In this document: piece after piece, positions 1 through 10,198 of the stretch
Layout of the letters: each line of letters opens with the position of its first letter
Numbering within the stretch: position 1 is the stretch's first letter
Source of the DNA: Ancistrus triradiatus
Taxonomy: Eukaryota; Chordata; Actinopteri; Siluriformes; Loricariidae
Direction of reading: 5' to 3'
DNA: 64,000 nucleotides
Assembly (NCBI GenBank): GCA_025084515.1
Contig: JAJAGP010000349.1
Coordinates: 170,001-234,000, forward strand
Notes under the pieces: generated by a model
The model's input: the letters and a program-made list of their open reading frames with translations, nothing else
Told to the model about the DNA's origin: nothing
Database searches by the model: none
Program-made: the position numbers and the translations under genes

Positions 1-477
1 CCAGTGCCAGCACCAGGTATTCTGTTACTGCTGCCCTTCTATGGTACCAGCAGCTTTTTGTTAACGAGAACGTAATTATACCTCTAATGAATATTAAGTA
101 CCAACAACAACAGCCTGCAGGTGGAGCTCCATGCTTTGACCGACGTTAAATGCGTATTTAATAACGCTGGCTATGGTTTCAGGGTTAGACATGATAACAC
201 CTTTACTAACCATTTTTATATTGTACTAAGAATTTTGTAGAAGTTAGGGTCCAGCAGGAATTACAGCCCCTGAAAAATATCATTCCTATGGCAACATTTA
301 GCGAGAACTAGGGCATGATCATAGGTATATTACATTTTTATATGATGATGTATCAGTACAACATATTATTATTATTATTATATTATGTATAGGTGTATTG
401 CATCATTATATGTATATTATATTATTATATTATGTGAATGCATATTAGATTATTATTATATTATGTATTGTTATATA
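1..477. other. AT-rich flank with ATT runs
   Basis: No gene is visible. From about 360 to 475 the sequence is runs of ATT and TAT, ending at the TA dinucleotide that flanks the first Tc1 element. The part from 251 to about 325 resembles a second stretch near 2370 and is listed separately. On tenm1 this region lies downstream of exon 6, in intron 6. Confidence 0.6.
251..325 (-). mobile_element. degraded repeat fragment, copy 1
   Basis: About 60 bases starting CCAGCAGGAATTACAG match, with substitutions, the stretch starting at 2370 (CCAGCAGGAATGACGG). Both continue into CATTTAGC. The copy at 2370 then reads CAAGCGCCCTTATCC, which looks like the reverse complement of the conserved 3' tail of fish L2-type LINEs (compare the intact tail near 9900). 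The two copies bracket the Tc1 element. Confidence 0.4.
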
Positions 478-1956
478 CAGTGGTGTTTTAAAGTTGGTGA
501 ACCCTTTAGAATTTTCTATATTTCTGCATAAATATGACCTAAAACATCATCAGATTTTCCCAAATCTCCTAAAAGTAGATAAAGAGAACCCAGTTAAAGA
601 AATGAGACACAAATATTATACTTGGTCATTTATTCAAATTATCCAATATTACATATTAGTGAGTGGCAAAAGTATGTGAGCCTTTGCTTTCAGTATCTGG
701 TGTGACCCCCCTGTGCAGCAATAACTGCAGCTAAACATTTCCTGTAGCTGTTGATCAGTCCTGCACACCGGCTTGGAGGAATTTTAGTCCATTCCTCCGT
801 ACAGAATCTGGGATGTTGGTGGGTTTCCTCACATTAGCTGCGCGCTTCAGCTCCTTCCACGACATTTCCATTGGATTAAGGTCAGAACTTTGACTTGGGC
901 ATTCCAAAACATGAACTTTATTCTTCTTTAACCATTCATTCACCTTCTCTTGAGATTCAGTTCATGGACAGATGTCCTGACATTTTCCTTTAGAATTCTC
1001 TGATATCATTCAGAATTCATTGTTCCATCAGTGATGGCAAGCCGTCCTGCCCAGATGCAGCAAAACAGGCCCAAACCATGATCCTACCACCACCATGTTT
1101 CACAGATGGGATACGGTTCTTATGCTGGAATGCAGTGTTTTCCTTTCTCCAAACAACGCTTTTCTTTTAAACCAAAAAGTTCTATTTTGGTCCCATCCGT
1201 CCACAAAACATTCTTCCAATAACCTTCTGGCTCGTCCACGTGATCTTTAGCAAACTGCAGACAAGCAGCAATGTTCTTTTTGGAGAGCAGTGGCTTTCTC
1301 CTTGCAACCCTGCCATGCACACCATTGTTGTTCAGTGTGTCTTCTGATGGTGGACTCATAACATTGTGACCTCACCACCTATTACACACCTTGCTCTTGG
1401 AGTGATCTTTGCTGGTCGACCACTCCTGGGGAGGATAACAATGGTCTTGAATTTCCTCCATTTGTACACAATCTGTCTGACTGTGGATTGGTGGAGTCCA
1501 AACTCTTTAGAGATGGTTTTGTAACCTTTTCCAGCCTGATGAGCATCAACAACTCTTATTCTGAGGTCCTCAGAAATCTCCTTCGTTCGTGCCATGATAC
1601 ACTTCCACAAACATATGTTGTGAAGAGCAGACTTTGATAGATCCCTGTTCTTTAAATAAAACAGGGTGCCCCCTCACACCTGATTGGCATCCCATTTATT
1701 GGAAACAACTGACTCTAGATTCAAATTAACTGCTAATCCTAGAGGGTCACATACTTTTGCCACTCACTAATATGTAATATTGGATCATTTCCCTCAATAA
1801 ATAAATGACCAAGTATAATATTTTTGTCTCATTTGTTTAACTGGGTTCTCTTTATCTACTTTTAGGACCTGCGTGAAAATCTGATGATGTTTTAGGTCAT
1901 ATTTATGCAGAAATATAGAAAATTCTAAAGGGTTCACAAACTTTCAAGCACCCCTG
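478..1956 (-). mobile_element. Tc1/mariner-type DNA transposon, copy 1 (inactive)
   Basis: The 1479-bp element is flanked by TA on both sides (476-477 and 1957-1958), the usual Tc1 target duplication. It has terminal inverted repeats of roughly 210 bp: the left end runs from CAGTGGTG to about 690, and the reverse complement of the right end from about 1740 follows the same sequence (shared blocks such as GAATTTTCTATATTTCTGCA and GTAGATAAAGAGAACCCAG). The ends differ by small indels and substitutions, so the copy is old. The transposase remnant is on the minus strand. It sits in intron 6 of tenm1, in the same orientation as the gene. Confidence 0.92.
755..1595 (-). pseudogene. Tc1-type transposase, broken
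   Basis: The reading frame starts at an ATG (1593-1595) with MARTKEISEDLR and a paired-like helix-turn-helix segment (HQAGKGYKTISKEFGLHQS), then the GRPAKITPRA linker. It shifts frame near 1356, continues to the first catalytic Asp in VLWTDGTKIELFG, and breaks again near 1120. A KHGGGRIMVWACF block is recognisable near 1090, then come stops and a deletion that removes the second catalytic Asp region. The last part (near 943-755) keeps CPSQSSDLNPMEMSWKELK, which includes the catalytic Glu. Several frameshifts, stops and the missing DDE centre make it non-functional. Confidence 0.88.
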
Positions 1957-2083
1957 TAATGTATATGTGACTTATATCAGTCTAGGGTGTAATTTCAGAC
2001 GCTCCTTCAGTTTTGGGCCCAAAATTTGGGGCTTTCACCTCAATGGCTATTAAGTTTCACTTTATTTTCACTTATTTCATGTA

Positions 2084-2114
<31 letters not shown>

Positions 2115-3590
2115 GTATTACCTTCCTTTGCTTTATTTGTGCTTTTACTCATTAATTATACACGAATATAAGCATAAAAAACAATCGTTCAGAACTCGGG
2201 AGTCCTATTCAATTCGGACTTCGAACAAATTGGAGTTCAAACCACCTTCTGGAACCAATTAAGGTCAAATTCTGAGGATCCACTGAGTATGGTCATTATA
2301 CTGTCGTTAAATCGATGGTATAGCCGATCTAATGGTGGCCTAAGACTTTTGCACAGTCCTGTACATCAGCCAGCAGGAATGACGGGCCCCGAACAATATC
2401 ATTCCCATGGGGGCATTTAGCAAGCGCCCTTATCCCAAAGTGGCTCGAGCAGTAGAGGTTTCAGGGTTGAACTGCAGCAGCTTCCAATGACAAGTCCAGC
2501 AATGCCAGAAACCTTCTAGTGGTGACTCAAAACTTAAGACAACTCCAGGCACTACGAAATTCTGGGACTGGGAAATAGACTCGCAAAATATGACTGAACT
2601 AATAGCTTCATCATTCGGCCACAATTCTGACGAGAACTTCCACCTCTACTCAGTCTATGAATTTCCACCTCAATCAAGACCCGGCAGATATTTACCGCCA
2701 TCTGCAGGAGCCTGAAGTTACTACCACCTTAAACACGAGAAGTATATTAACTGGTCCTAGTCCCCTGGGTTCCTGAGAAAGGTCCCTAAACACCACATCA
2801 TGTCTAAGCCCATGATCCTCAAAGGCGAGTGCTGTAGATCATCACAGCCCCGCTGTCGTTCGCAATACTGTCAAACAACATAAAGAAAATATATCTGAGA
2901 AGCCCCAAATTTCATACTCAATATACTTTACGCTGGAAACAACTCCTGCCAAAAAGGAGGTCCACAACAATGACTTGTTGCTAGGTAACGGTGACAGATC
3001 CCTACCCTAAAACAGAACGCTACTCAGGGTTTATATAACACCGCCAGGTAACAAGACATGTTAGCTTGAAATGCAAAGAGCAAAACTGTAATGGAGTGGA
3101 CCCCATGGGTAGAGTCAGGCGACTGGTCAAGGACACCAGAATGACATTCAAGGCACCAATGTCGTCTTACTTTCTTCCGATACTTTTAATTACACACCAA
3201 CAGTTATGACATTTTATGAATCTGCAGACGTCCACGTATTGATGCGACAAAATAAACAATATTTATACTAATACACAATGCTATCTTCTAGCTCATTACC
3301 ACCGATGGCTACAAAGTCAGATAGGCAGTTTGCCCACCCTACCAGTATTACTTGAGTGCTGCTTCTTATACCTATAGCCCCTCTTACTGGCTAAACCAAA
3401 ATACACACAGGTACATCAAGAACACAAGTTACATTCAAGGTTAACATTAATCCATGTTCCTTGCACATTACACACACATAACCTTTATCTACATCCTGCC
3501 GCAAACATTGACGGTACAAACAATGCACCCCACATTAATAATGCACACCATACCCAATTCAGCAGTACTTCTCTCCCCCTCTCCTTTACA
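1957..3590. other. intron 6 sequence with repeat remnants
   Basis: No coding exon of tenm1 was seen. The stretch holds a (TTA)n run at about 2088-2114, a TAAGACTTTTGCACAGTCC end-like motif at 2341 that resembles termini of fish Tc1-type MITEs, and the L2-like fragment at 2370. From about 2640 to 3590 the sequence looks single copy to the eye, with no long open frame. Confidence 0.5.
2370..2445 (-). mobile_element. L2-like 3' tail fragment, copy 2
   Basis: The stretch ends with GGCATTTAGCAAGCGCCCTT, which is close to the reverse complement of the L2-type tail (GGATAAGGGCATCTGCTAAA) seen intact near 9903. It pairs with the weaker copy at 251. Assignment is by pattern only. Confidence 0.45.
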
Positions 3591-3591
3591 G

Positions 3592-3677
3592 AGGATGGAC
3601 TGTCCCAGGTGAGTAAAGTTCTGGACCTTGCAGCCTCTATTCTCTTAGGCCTTCATAATCTCAAGACCAACCATAAG
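3592..3677 (+). other. exon-like segment of unknown origin
   Basis: On the plus strand a pyrimidine-rich tract ending CTCTCCTTTACAG precedes an open 86-base stretch that ends AAG followed by GTAAGC. An internal CAG/GTGAGT is also a good donor. One frame reads EDGLSQVSKVLDLAASILL and onward without a stop. No family was recognised. It lies antisense to tenm1. It may be a chance match or a relic of an inserted gene or transposon. Confidence 0.2.
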
Positions 3678-3933
3678 GTAAGCATGTCCTCACTATTGGG
3701 TGATGGGTAAGGGTGGCTTACTTCATCACAAAAACCAATGCAAATAAATGATAGGATGTAGTTATTCATTAGGGTAACTGTGTAGTTTGTATGTTACATT
3801 GCACAATTGTGTGCATGAATGGTCATTATTTGGCAACCCGTTTTTGGAACTAACATAAAACCTGTCCGTGGAATCGATCTTAATATCTGAACTGCAAAAA
3901 GTAACTGTGTGTTTAGACACAACAAGTGTTTAT

Positions 3934-3936
<3 letters not shown>

Positions 3937-3968
<32 letters not shown>

Positions 3969-4140
3969 CCATTTCCCCTCAAGTACCTCTCTCTGTCACC
4001 CTGATTAATAGGCAGATTGTGTGTTAGGACAATTATGCTGCCTGAATACCATTACCGTGTGTGTGTGTGCAGAGTGGTTTAATTACATAAACATATGTAT
4101 GACCATATGGACGGGTCACATTGTGGTCATCGGCGTCCAG

Positions 4141-4207
<67 letters not shown>

Positions 4208-4290
4208 TTAGAACCCAATTTGTTATCAGGTTATAATTAGCCAGTCGTCTCGCATTGCCTTCAACACACACACACACACACACACCAAGA
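3937..4290. repeat. (CA)n microsatellite cluster
   Basis: Four dinucleotide tracts lie close together: (CA)n at 3937-3966, a short (GT)n at about 4057-4071, (CT)5(CA)27 at 4141-4204 and (CA)n at 4264-4286. Open frames across them encode only His-Thr or Cys-Val runs and are not genes. Confidence 0.9.
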
Positions 4291-4637
4291 AGCGCAGAAT
4301 GCCGAGCCCTAATGTCTGTAACGATGTGCCCGGCTCGTCTCTGTACTATGTACTAACGAGTGACTAATTCATCGGTTCAGGCGCAGATCCGATCTGCAAT
4401 CGTCAGAAACACACAACGTCACTCTAACTACTGGGATGGGAGTGTGTGTTGGAGTTCTTAATAGTCCTAAGACCCCAGATCTACTGCTAAAAGGAGAACA
4501 TACCAAACTACACCAGGCATTAACCGTCATCAATCTTATTTTGCAGAGCTACAGTAAGAGTTTTATCTTGGTGCACACAGAGTCCCAGTCCCAGGATGCC
4601 AGTCACAGTGTGTGTGTGTGTTTAGGAGGGCGCATAC

Positions 4638-4846
4638 CTGTGTGTGTGTAGGTGGGGTGTTCCTGCGTCCGTAGATGCCCAGCAGGGCGGTGTGCGTGTG
4701 TGTGACGTTGAAGCGGATGAACTCCGGGTGCTGAAGCATCATGCTGAACCTCCAGAAGCTGCTAGGCGGGACCAGCTGGAGGAGGCGGCCTTCCACTTCG
4801 ACCACGCCCAGATCGTAACCCCGCCCACGGGACCACGCCTCTTTAT
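4638..4846 (-). CDS. tenm1: teneurin-1, coding exon 6 (start of ectodomain)
   Basis: This 209-nt exon follows an acceptor CTGCAG (AG at 4847-4848) and ends at a donor CAG/GTATGC (GT at 4636-4637). It completes the Asp codon begun in exon 5 and ends in phase 0, giving residues 356-425. The protein reads DKEAWSRGRGYDLG, then a conserved FWRF, then FNVT and LLGIYGRRNTPPTHTQ. The last block is a near match to mammalian teneurin-1, which has an Ile where this has the first Thr after Asn. This is the extracellular stretch between the membrane span and the EGF-like repeats. FNVT is a possible N-glycosylation site. A short in-frame CA run codes THTHT in place of the usual less repetitive residues. 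The next exon should start with FDF, but no such exon is visible between here and base 1, so intron 6 exceeds 4.6 kb. Confidence 0.92.
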
Positions 4847-4887
4847 CTGCAGACACAGCCACAGGACACATGATTGCGAGGAGCAGC

Positions 4888-4990
4888 AGCTCCGGGGTCA
4901 TGATGCTCCTCCACCATGCTTCACAGTTTCTGACGGGTCTCCTTCAGCACTACACCACATTGTGCTCTTGGTGTGATCTGTGCAGACTTG
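4888..4990 (-). mobile_element. Tc1-like transposase remnant
   Basis: The minus strand encodes ETVKHGGGAS, which matches the well-known TVKHGGGxIM block of Tc1-type transposases (compare 17100 in the second copy). No inverted repeats were found. The remnant starts only about 40 bases upstream of the acceptor of tenm1 exon 6. Confidence 0.45.
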
Positions 4991-5142
4991 TCTTACTGAT
5001 GATTCATAAGCATGATATGGATCAGCTTTAGAAACGTTACCAGTATGAGATATGAAATGAAACTCTGTATCATATCTTAAAACTCTGAGCTTATACAGTT
5101 TGCATAAAAAAACCAACTGGATTTTTGGAGAGAAAGCTACCG

Positions 5143-5181
<39 letters not shown>

Positions 5182-6194
5182 GGAACCATCCATCTGCAGC
5201 TCTCCTAGCAGAACCGCCAGGGGATGTAATTTCACGATCGAGTCATTTGCATTCTGCTGCTCGTTGGGTTTCTGTTTGCAAACACGGTCCGGATGTGTTG
5301 CTCCAGGCTGCCTTAAGAACTGAATTCATTAAACCCGACCGGGCCGCTGAACAGCGACGCGATGCCGCCCCCAGATACGGAAGCGGCTGCGTTATTTATC
5401 CTCCCGCTTCTCTCGGAGGGAGGACACAGACGGAGCTCTTTTACAAACAGGTCGCGACGGTCGAACTTGAAATGAGCGCCGCCTTTGTGGAAATGCCAAG
5501 GTTTAAACGTACCCCAAGATCGAGACTTAAAAGCGACGCCACCTCAAATCCTTTTCGCACCGAGTATGTTTTTCACACATTGCAAAAACCCAGATGCACT
5601 TGTTTTGTGTAGTGGAGCTTTCACACCGAGAGCACTCCGGTGTTTTAATCTAAACTCCCTTCTCTTCATGCGCAAGATTTCGCAAAACCCCGAGTGCAGG
5701 AAGCTTTTTATAGTTTGTGTTTTTTTGTAAGCATGAACAGACACTTGGATAAATAATCAGACGGTTCCACCCAGCCCCTGTCAGGACTCTCCTGCAGGGA
5801 TGATCCCTTGGCATGTGTAACCTCCCTCAGACATAGCCACCTCTGTGACTCAAACTCAGGTCTGAGCAGTGTATTATACATTAAACTGTACTACTATAAA
5901 TAATTATAAGAATTATACTACTAGAATATCATACAGCAAAACTTCACAGACTGGAACAAAGGACAAGTTACAGAGAGGGAGAGAGAGAGAGAGAGAGGTG
6001 GGGATTAAAGTCAGTGATGTTTGGATTTCTCGTTAATTAAATGCCAATCAGCGGCTTGTAATTAGTCACACACACACACACACACACACACACACCGCTT
6101 AGCCCGTGTTCTGCTTTACCCGTGGATGAAACTGGCACCTGTGAGATGCTTCACTAATTAGATCATTATCACCCCAATGAGGGTCCACAGAACC
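4991..6194. other. intron 5 of tenm1
   Basis: No further exon is visible between exons 6 and 5. The stretch contains (TG)n at 5147-5179, a moderately GC-rich block at about 5330-5480, a (GA)n run at 5979-5997 and (CA)n at 6066-6095. Reading frames here lack similarity to any family I recognise. Confidence 0.6.
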
Positions 6195-6210
6195 ACACAC
6201 ACACACACAG

Positions 6211-6244
<34 letters not shown>

Positions 6245-6276
6245 ACACAGACACACACACACACACACACACACAC
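6195..6276. repeat. (CA)n array abutting a splice donor
   Basis: An imperfect (CA)n tract of about 80 bases, broken by GA and TA units, runs directly into the end of tenm1 exon 5. On the gene strand it is (GT)n, and its first GT is the splice donor itself. Confidence 0.93.
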
Positions 6277-6411
6277 CTCGCAGGCTGGTGTTGAGTCCTG
6301 GCAGGTCGACAGTGAAGTCTGTTCCGTCCTGTGACGGTTCTCCTTTACTGAGTCCGTTCTCAAAGAGCTCCAGCCTGCGCAGCGTCCAGGGCAAACCCAG
6401 CAAGTGTACTA
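6277..6411 (-). CDS. tenm1: teneurin-1, coding exon 5 (just after the membrane span)
   Basis: The 135-nt exon starts after the acceptor TTTTTTGGCAG (AG at 6412-6413) and ends GCGAG/GTGTGTG (GT at 6275-6276). It supplies the second and third bases of Val311 and residues 312-355, and leaves one base for the next exon. It reads VHLLGLPWTL, FENGLSKG and PGLNTSLR. VHLxGLxWxL directly after the membrane span, and NGxSKG, are teneurin-1 hallmarks. NTS at 351-353 is a possible N-glycosylation site. The tract on the 3' side is the (GT)n array, so the donor depends on repeat sequence. The (GA)n array at 6424-6480 gives a long pyrimidine tract on the gene strand for the acceptor. Confidence 0.9.
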
Positions 6412-6423
6412 CTGCCAAAAACC

Positions 6424-6480
6424 AGAGAGAGAGACAGAGAGAGAGAGAGAGACAGATAGAGACAGAGAAAGAGGCAGAGG
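6424..6480. repeat. (GA)n array, pyrimidine tract of exon 5 acceptor
   Basis: Runs of AGAG broken by AGAC lie just upstream of tenm1 exon 5 on the gene strand. Read on the minus strand they form a CT-rich tract followed by TTTTTTGGCAG and the exon. Confidence 0.85.
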
Positions 6481-7278
6481 GTGTTTTTTGAGTTTTACCA
6501 TCCATTTGATTTACAACACTTCAGACAGAAAGCATGACAATCAGCAGGATTCAATCAATAATTGAATACTTAAAAGCACGAGTTTTGTTGCAGTGGCTCT
6601 ATTAAACTAGTTCTGGCACAAAACTCTTCTAAGCAGCACAAAGCCGTCTCACTTCACCACACGGCTTCAAAGGGAACTGGGTCCCCCGGGCTGTTGTCTG
6701 GAGACACCTCTTACAGCACCACGGTCTGGATTTTGCGTCACTCGTGTACATTGTTGTTTTTGTGTGGCCTAAGATGAAACCGGTAAGCTGGCACTCGGAT
6801 TTGCTTTTCCTGACGTATTCAAAACCAAAGACAAAAATCTGAAGAGTAAAATTCCCACCAAAGGACCGAAGGTAAGAGGCTCGGAAATCAAAAAGAGTGT
6901 CAAATGATTTATAGAGAGCTATGAACTAAGTCCAGATTCCAAACGATCAGTCAAAGATGAGAATGATGAGCAAAAGCTTCGTAAAATGAAAACCCTGAAC
7001 ATGTCAGTTTAGTGTAAGTATCAGAGTTCTTTGATCTCATCTCTGCTTTTTATCCACCTGAAGCCGCAAGATCTCACGTTTCCTCCATTTGTTACATGAC
7101 CAACCACGATAAAGATGCTCCAGTAATCCAGCTCCTGTCCTCTCACCAGTTCCACCCTCAAAACAAACAAGATCATGATTATATCTTATTTCTGTAACTT
7201 ATGAGATCTGCATTTCTACCTGCTCTAAAACAACCAAACTCAAACCAGCACCAGCTCCGAAAAATCAGCCATGTCAGC
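6481..7278. other. intron 4 of tenm1, no gene seen
   Basis: No repeat family or exon was recognised. Composition is balanced, without long open frames. Confidence 0.5.
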
Positions 7279-7392
7279 ATAAGATTAGGATTAAGGTTAG
7301 AGTTAGGGATAAGATAAGGATTAGGGTTAGAGTTAGGGATAAGATTAGGATTAGGGTTAGAGTTAGGGATAAGATTAGGATTAGGGTTAGTA
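7279..7392. repeat. TTAGGG-like minisatellite, 30-bp period
   Basis: AGTTAGGGAT occurs at 7301, 7331 and 7361, a 30-bp period. Each unit is built of variants of the telomere hexamer (GATTAG, GGTTAG, AGTTAGGG). On the minus strand the array encodes NPNPNLIPNS repeats, an artefact of the period being divisible by three. About 3.5 units are present. Confidence 0.88.
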
Positions 7393-8300
7393 TTCTTCAA
7401 TTCATTTCTACCTTCTCTAACAACAACCAAACGTGAAGCAGCACCAACTCTTTAAGAAAAAGTAATGTAGCTTAAGAGACTGACTTTCATAAAGAAAGGA
7501 TCCTTATATAAATGTGTCCAAAATATCAGATGTTCACTCTGTGGAGTTCCGGCTCTGGAACCCGAACTCCTAGGTTCTTCGGTTCTAGTTTGATATGCAA
7601 AAGGCGGGACCCCGGGGTAAACTTTTAAAGATGAGAAAAGCTTTAGAGAAGAATCAGGACAGGATGAGATCAAGAACAAAGTGCTGATTATTCACTCAAA
7701 CTTTGAAGAGAAAGCAGATTTCATTTTTAATTCCAGCATCACAGAAGCATTTTGAGTCTAAAAAGTGTCACTGGTCTAAGGTACAGCGCCTGAGCTGTAG
7801 GGTACTGCCCAATCTCCGTCTCAGCGGATGAAGGGCACACAGGTGGCACTCATAACAGGAGGTAAGGAGCGCCACTTACGCCCCTCGGGAACCCGATCAG
7901 AGCACGCTTCTTCTGAAGCCTAAGCCTCCTGGTCCACATGAAAAGAAGTTACTGTACTCAAATCGAACACATTTCTGGACGTTTGATTTAAGCGTTAAGG
8001 AGACACCATGGGTCACGGGGAAGCTTTGGTGTGCTCCACGTGTTAGGGTTCATTTTTATCATGGATATATTAAACCGTGCAGCTGCTTTCTGACGTAAGA
8101 GATGCACATGCAGGAGCTTAAACACCACGGAGATGGATGGAACACATTAAAGGCTCGTCCTGTAAAACACGCCGGCGCCGCCTCTCTCATAATCACACAG
8201 AAGTTCCTTTCTGATGGATCGCTGCTCTGTAACCGGAAACGCAACACGGAGAAATATGCTATTTATTACATGTTGGCTAGCTGTGTGTCTCTGTGTGTTT
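7393..8300. other. intron 4 of tenm1, no gene seen
   Basis: No exon or clear repeat was recognised. A GC-richer patch lies at about 7790-7900. Confidence 0.45.
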
Positions 8301-8302
8301 GT

Positions 8303-8388
<86 letters not shown>

Positions 8389-8592
8389 GAGAGAGAGAGA
8401 GAGACAGAGAGGTAGGAGGATGCAGAAAAATATGAGGTGCAGATGAAAGGATGATGTTTGGAGGAATGCTGGGAGATAATCGAGTTACTCCTCCAGGTTC
8501 CTCCTCTCTTTTCTCGATTCGGGTCTCTCCCACACACACTGGGTTCAGCCCGGGCGTGGCTCTGCTCTGCTGCACCGACACACCGACACGCC

Positions 8593-8641
<49 letters not shown>
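8284..8641. repeat. (TG)n(GA)n and (CA)n microsatellites
   Basis: A (TG)n tract of about 60 bases (8306-8365) passes directly into (GA)n (8365-8410). A second tract, (CA)n, lies at 8595-8641. Open frames here are low-complexity artefacts. Confidence 0.92.
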
Positions 8642-8643
<2 letters not shown>

Positions 8644-8941
8644 CATCCTAATGATGTCCCTGGATCAAAGCATTTATAAAGTTTGAGGTAGAAGGACTGA
8701 GCACAGTTTCTGCTTTCATCCCAGCTTTTGATGACGGTGTTGGCTTTGATGTTTAAACAATAGAGATCAGTTAGTGTTACACACAACGGGAACACACAGG
8801 GGAGAGAGAGGGTCCCGGTAACGAGCCTAGGGTAACGAGCGTTACAGCGTCAGCACCCGGGGGCAGGTCAGGGGGAATGAGGAGGATCAGTGCGGGAGCA
8901 CAGGCGTATGAACTTTGGAATTCAGATTATAGAATTACATT

Positions 8942-9415
8942 TAAGAATGAGGGTTAGGGATAGGATTTGGGATAAATTTAAGATTAGGGTTAGGATTTAG
9001 GAATAAGTTTGGGATTAGAATTAGGATTATGAATAGGATTAGGATTAAGTTTAGGATTAGGGTTAGAGTTAGGAATAAATTTAGAATTAAGGTTAGAATT
9101 AGGAATCACTAAGATTAGCATTAGAGACAAATTTATGATTACAGTTAGGATTAGGACTAGAATGAGGAGTACATTTAGGGTGAAGATTAGCATTAGGAAT
9201 ACGTTTAGGATTAGGGTTAGAGTTGGGAATAAATTTATGATTAGGCAAAAGATTAGGAATACATGTAGGATTAGGTTCAGAATTAGGAATAAGTTTAGCA
9301 TCGGGATTAGAACTAAGCTTAGGACTGGGGTAAGATTAGGAATAAATTTAGGATTAGAGTTATGATTAGGAATAAGTTTAGCATTAGGTTAGGTTAGGAT
9401 TAGAGGTAGGGTTAG
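8942..9415. repeat. degenerate TTAGGG/GGATTAG array
   Basis: About 470 bases consist of imperfect units such as GGATTAGGGTTAG and AGGAATAAGTTTAG, with a 6-bp-based substructure. The same sequence type resumes at 9939-9970 and at 10200-10226, after an L2 and a SINE, so one older array of about 550 bases was split by two insertions. It relates to the tidier 30-bp array at 7279. These arrays look like degenerate interstitial telomere-type sequence. Confidence 0.85.
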
Positions 9416-9938
9416 ATTTGCCACTGCTGCGTTCACTTCACTGGCTCCCTGTAGCTGCCCGCATCAGATACAAAACCTTGAAGCTCACCTACAAAGCCAA
9501 AAATGGAACAGCACTATCTTACCTAAAAGCTCTGATCAAACCACGTTCTGTACCTCGCAGCCTCCGAGATACTAGCTTGGCCCGACTAGAGCCTCCACGT
9601 AAGATTAAAGGAAGACAAGCTTCAAGACTCTTCTCCGTCCTGGCACCCAGGTGGTGGAATGAACTTCCACTGGATGTCCGAATGGCTGAGTCTCTTGCTG
9701 TCTTCAAAAGGCGACTAAAGACTCACCTCTTCACTCAGCATTTAAGTGAATAAAACTGCATATCGTCCTTTAAAAAATAAATAAATAAAAAATCTACACT
9801 AGATACTAGTATGTTGTACTTGGATTGTGTACTTGAACTGTTGTTAACTTGTACTAATATGAGGTTCTGTAAGTTCTGTAAGCACTTCTGTAAGTCGCTC
9901 TGGATAAGGGCATCTGCTAAATGATGTAAATGTAAATT
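9416..9938 (+). mobile_element. L2-type LINE, 5'-truncated 3' end
   Basis: The frame 9418-9753 encodes the extreme C terminus of a non-LTR retrotransposon ORF2: LRSLHWLPVAARIRYKTL, then TYKAKNGTALSYL, and PRWWNELPLDVR with LKTHLFTQHLSE before the stop. This HWLPV...WNxLP...FKxxLKTHLF arrangement is characteristic of L2/CR1-group elements. The 3' UTR ends CTGGATAAGGGCATCTGCTA followed by ATGTAAATGTAAAT, the tail shared by fish L2 elements and the SINEs they mobilise. It starts abruptly inside the TTAGGG-like array, as expected for 5' truncation. A short duplication ATTTG may flank it. Confidence 0.88.
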
Positions 9939-9971
9939 TGCAATTAGGAGTAAATTAGGATTAGAATAAGG

Positions 9972-10198
9972 AATACATTTAGGATTTTGGTGGCACAGCG
10001 GTCTAAAACACTAACCCATCACTGTAGAGACCTGGGTTCGAGCCCCGGTGGTGCCTTCCAACCAGATTATACATCACATGCAGGCATGATTGGCAGTGTG
10101 TGGCACTCTGTGCTGGGTATGTGCCAGCCTGCACCCTGTGAATCCTGAACCTAAAACCCTGTGACCCTGACTGGGATGAGCGGTGTGAAAGGAAACTG
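9972..10198 (+). mobile_element. tRNA-derived SINE
   Basis: The 5' end carries RNA polymerase III promoter boxes at tRNA spacing: box A TGGCACAGCGG (about 9980) and box B GGTTCGAGCCC (about 10035). The head is flanked by GGTGGCAC and GGTGGTGCC, as in a tRNA acceptor stem. The body continues through GGCAGTGTGTGGCACTC and ends near CCTGACTGGGATGAGCGGTG, a typical teleost SINE ending. It lies inside the TTAGGG-like array. It is not a tRNA gene because it lacks a foldable anticodon arm and the 3' body is SINE. Confidence 0.82.

Noticed and set aside
1..4600. tenm1 exon 7 (expected to start FDF)
   Set aside because: No minus-strand sequence with an acceptor and the expected FDF start was found, so exon 7 is taken to lie outside the window.
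8147..8795. Long frames over CA/TG tracts (here and elsewhere)
   Set aside because: They code only Cys-Val or His-Thr runs produced by dinucleotide repeats.
9972..10040. A tRNA gene
   Set aside because: Box A and B match, but the head is followed by a SINE body and no proper anticodon arm is visible.
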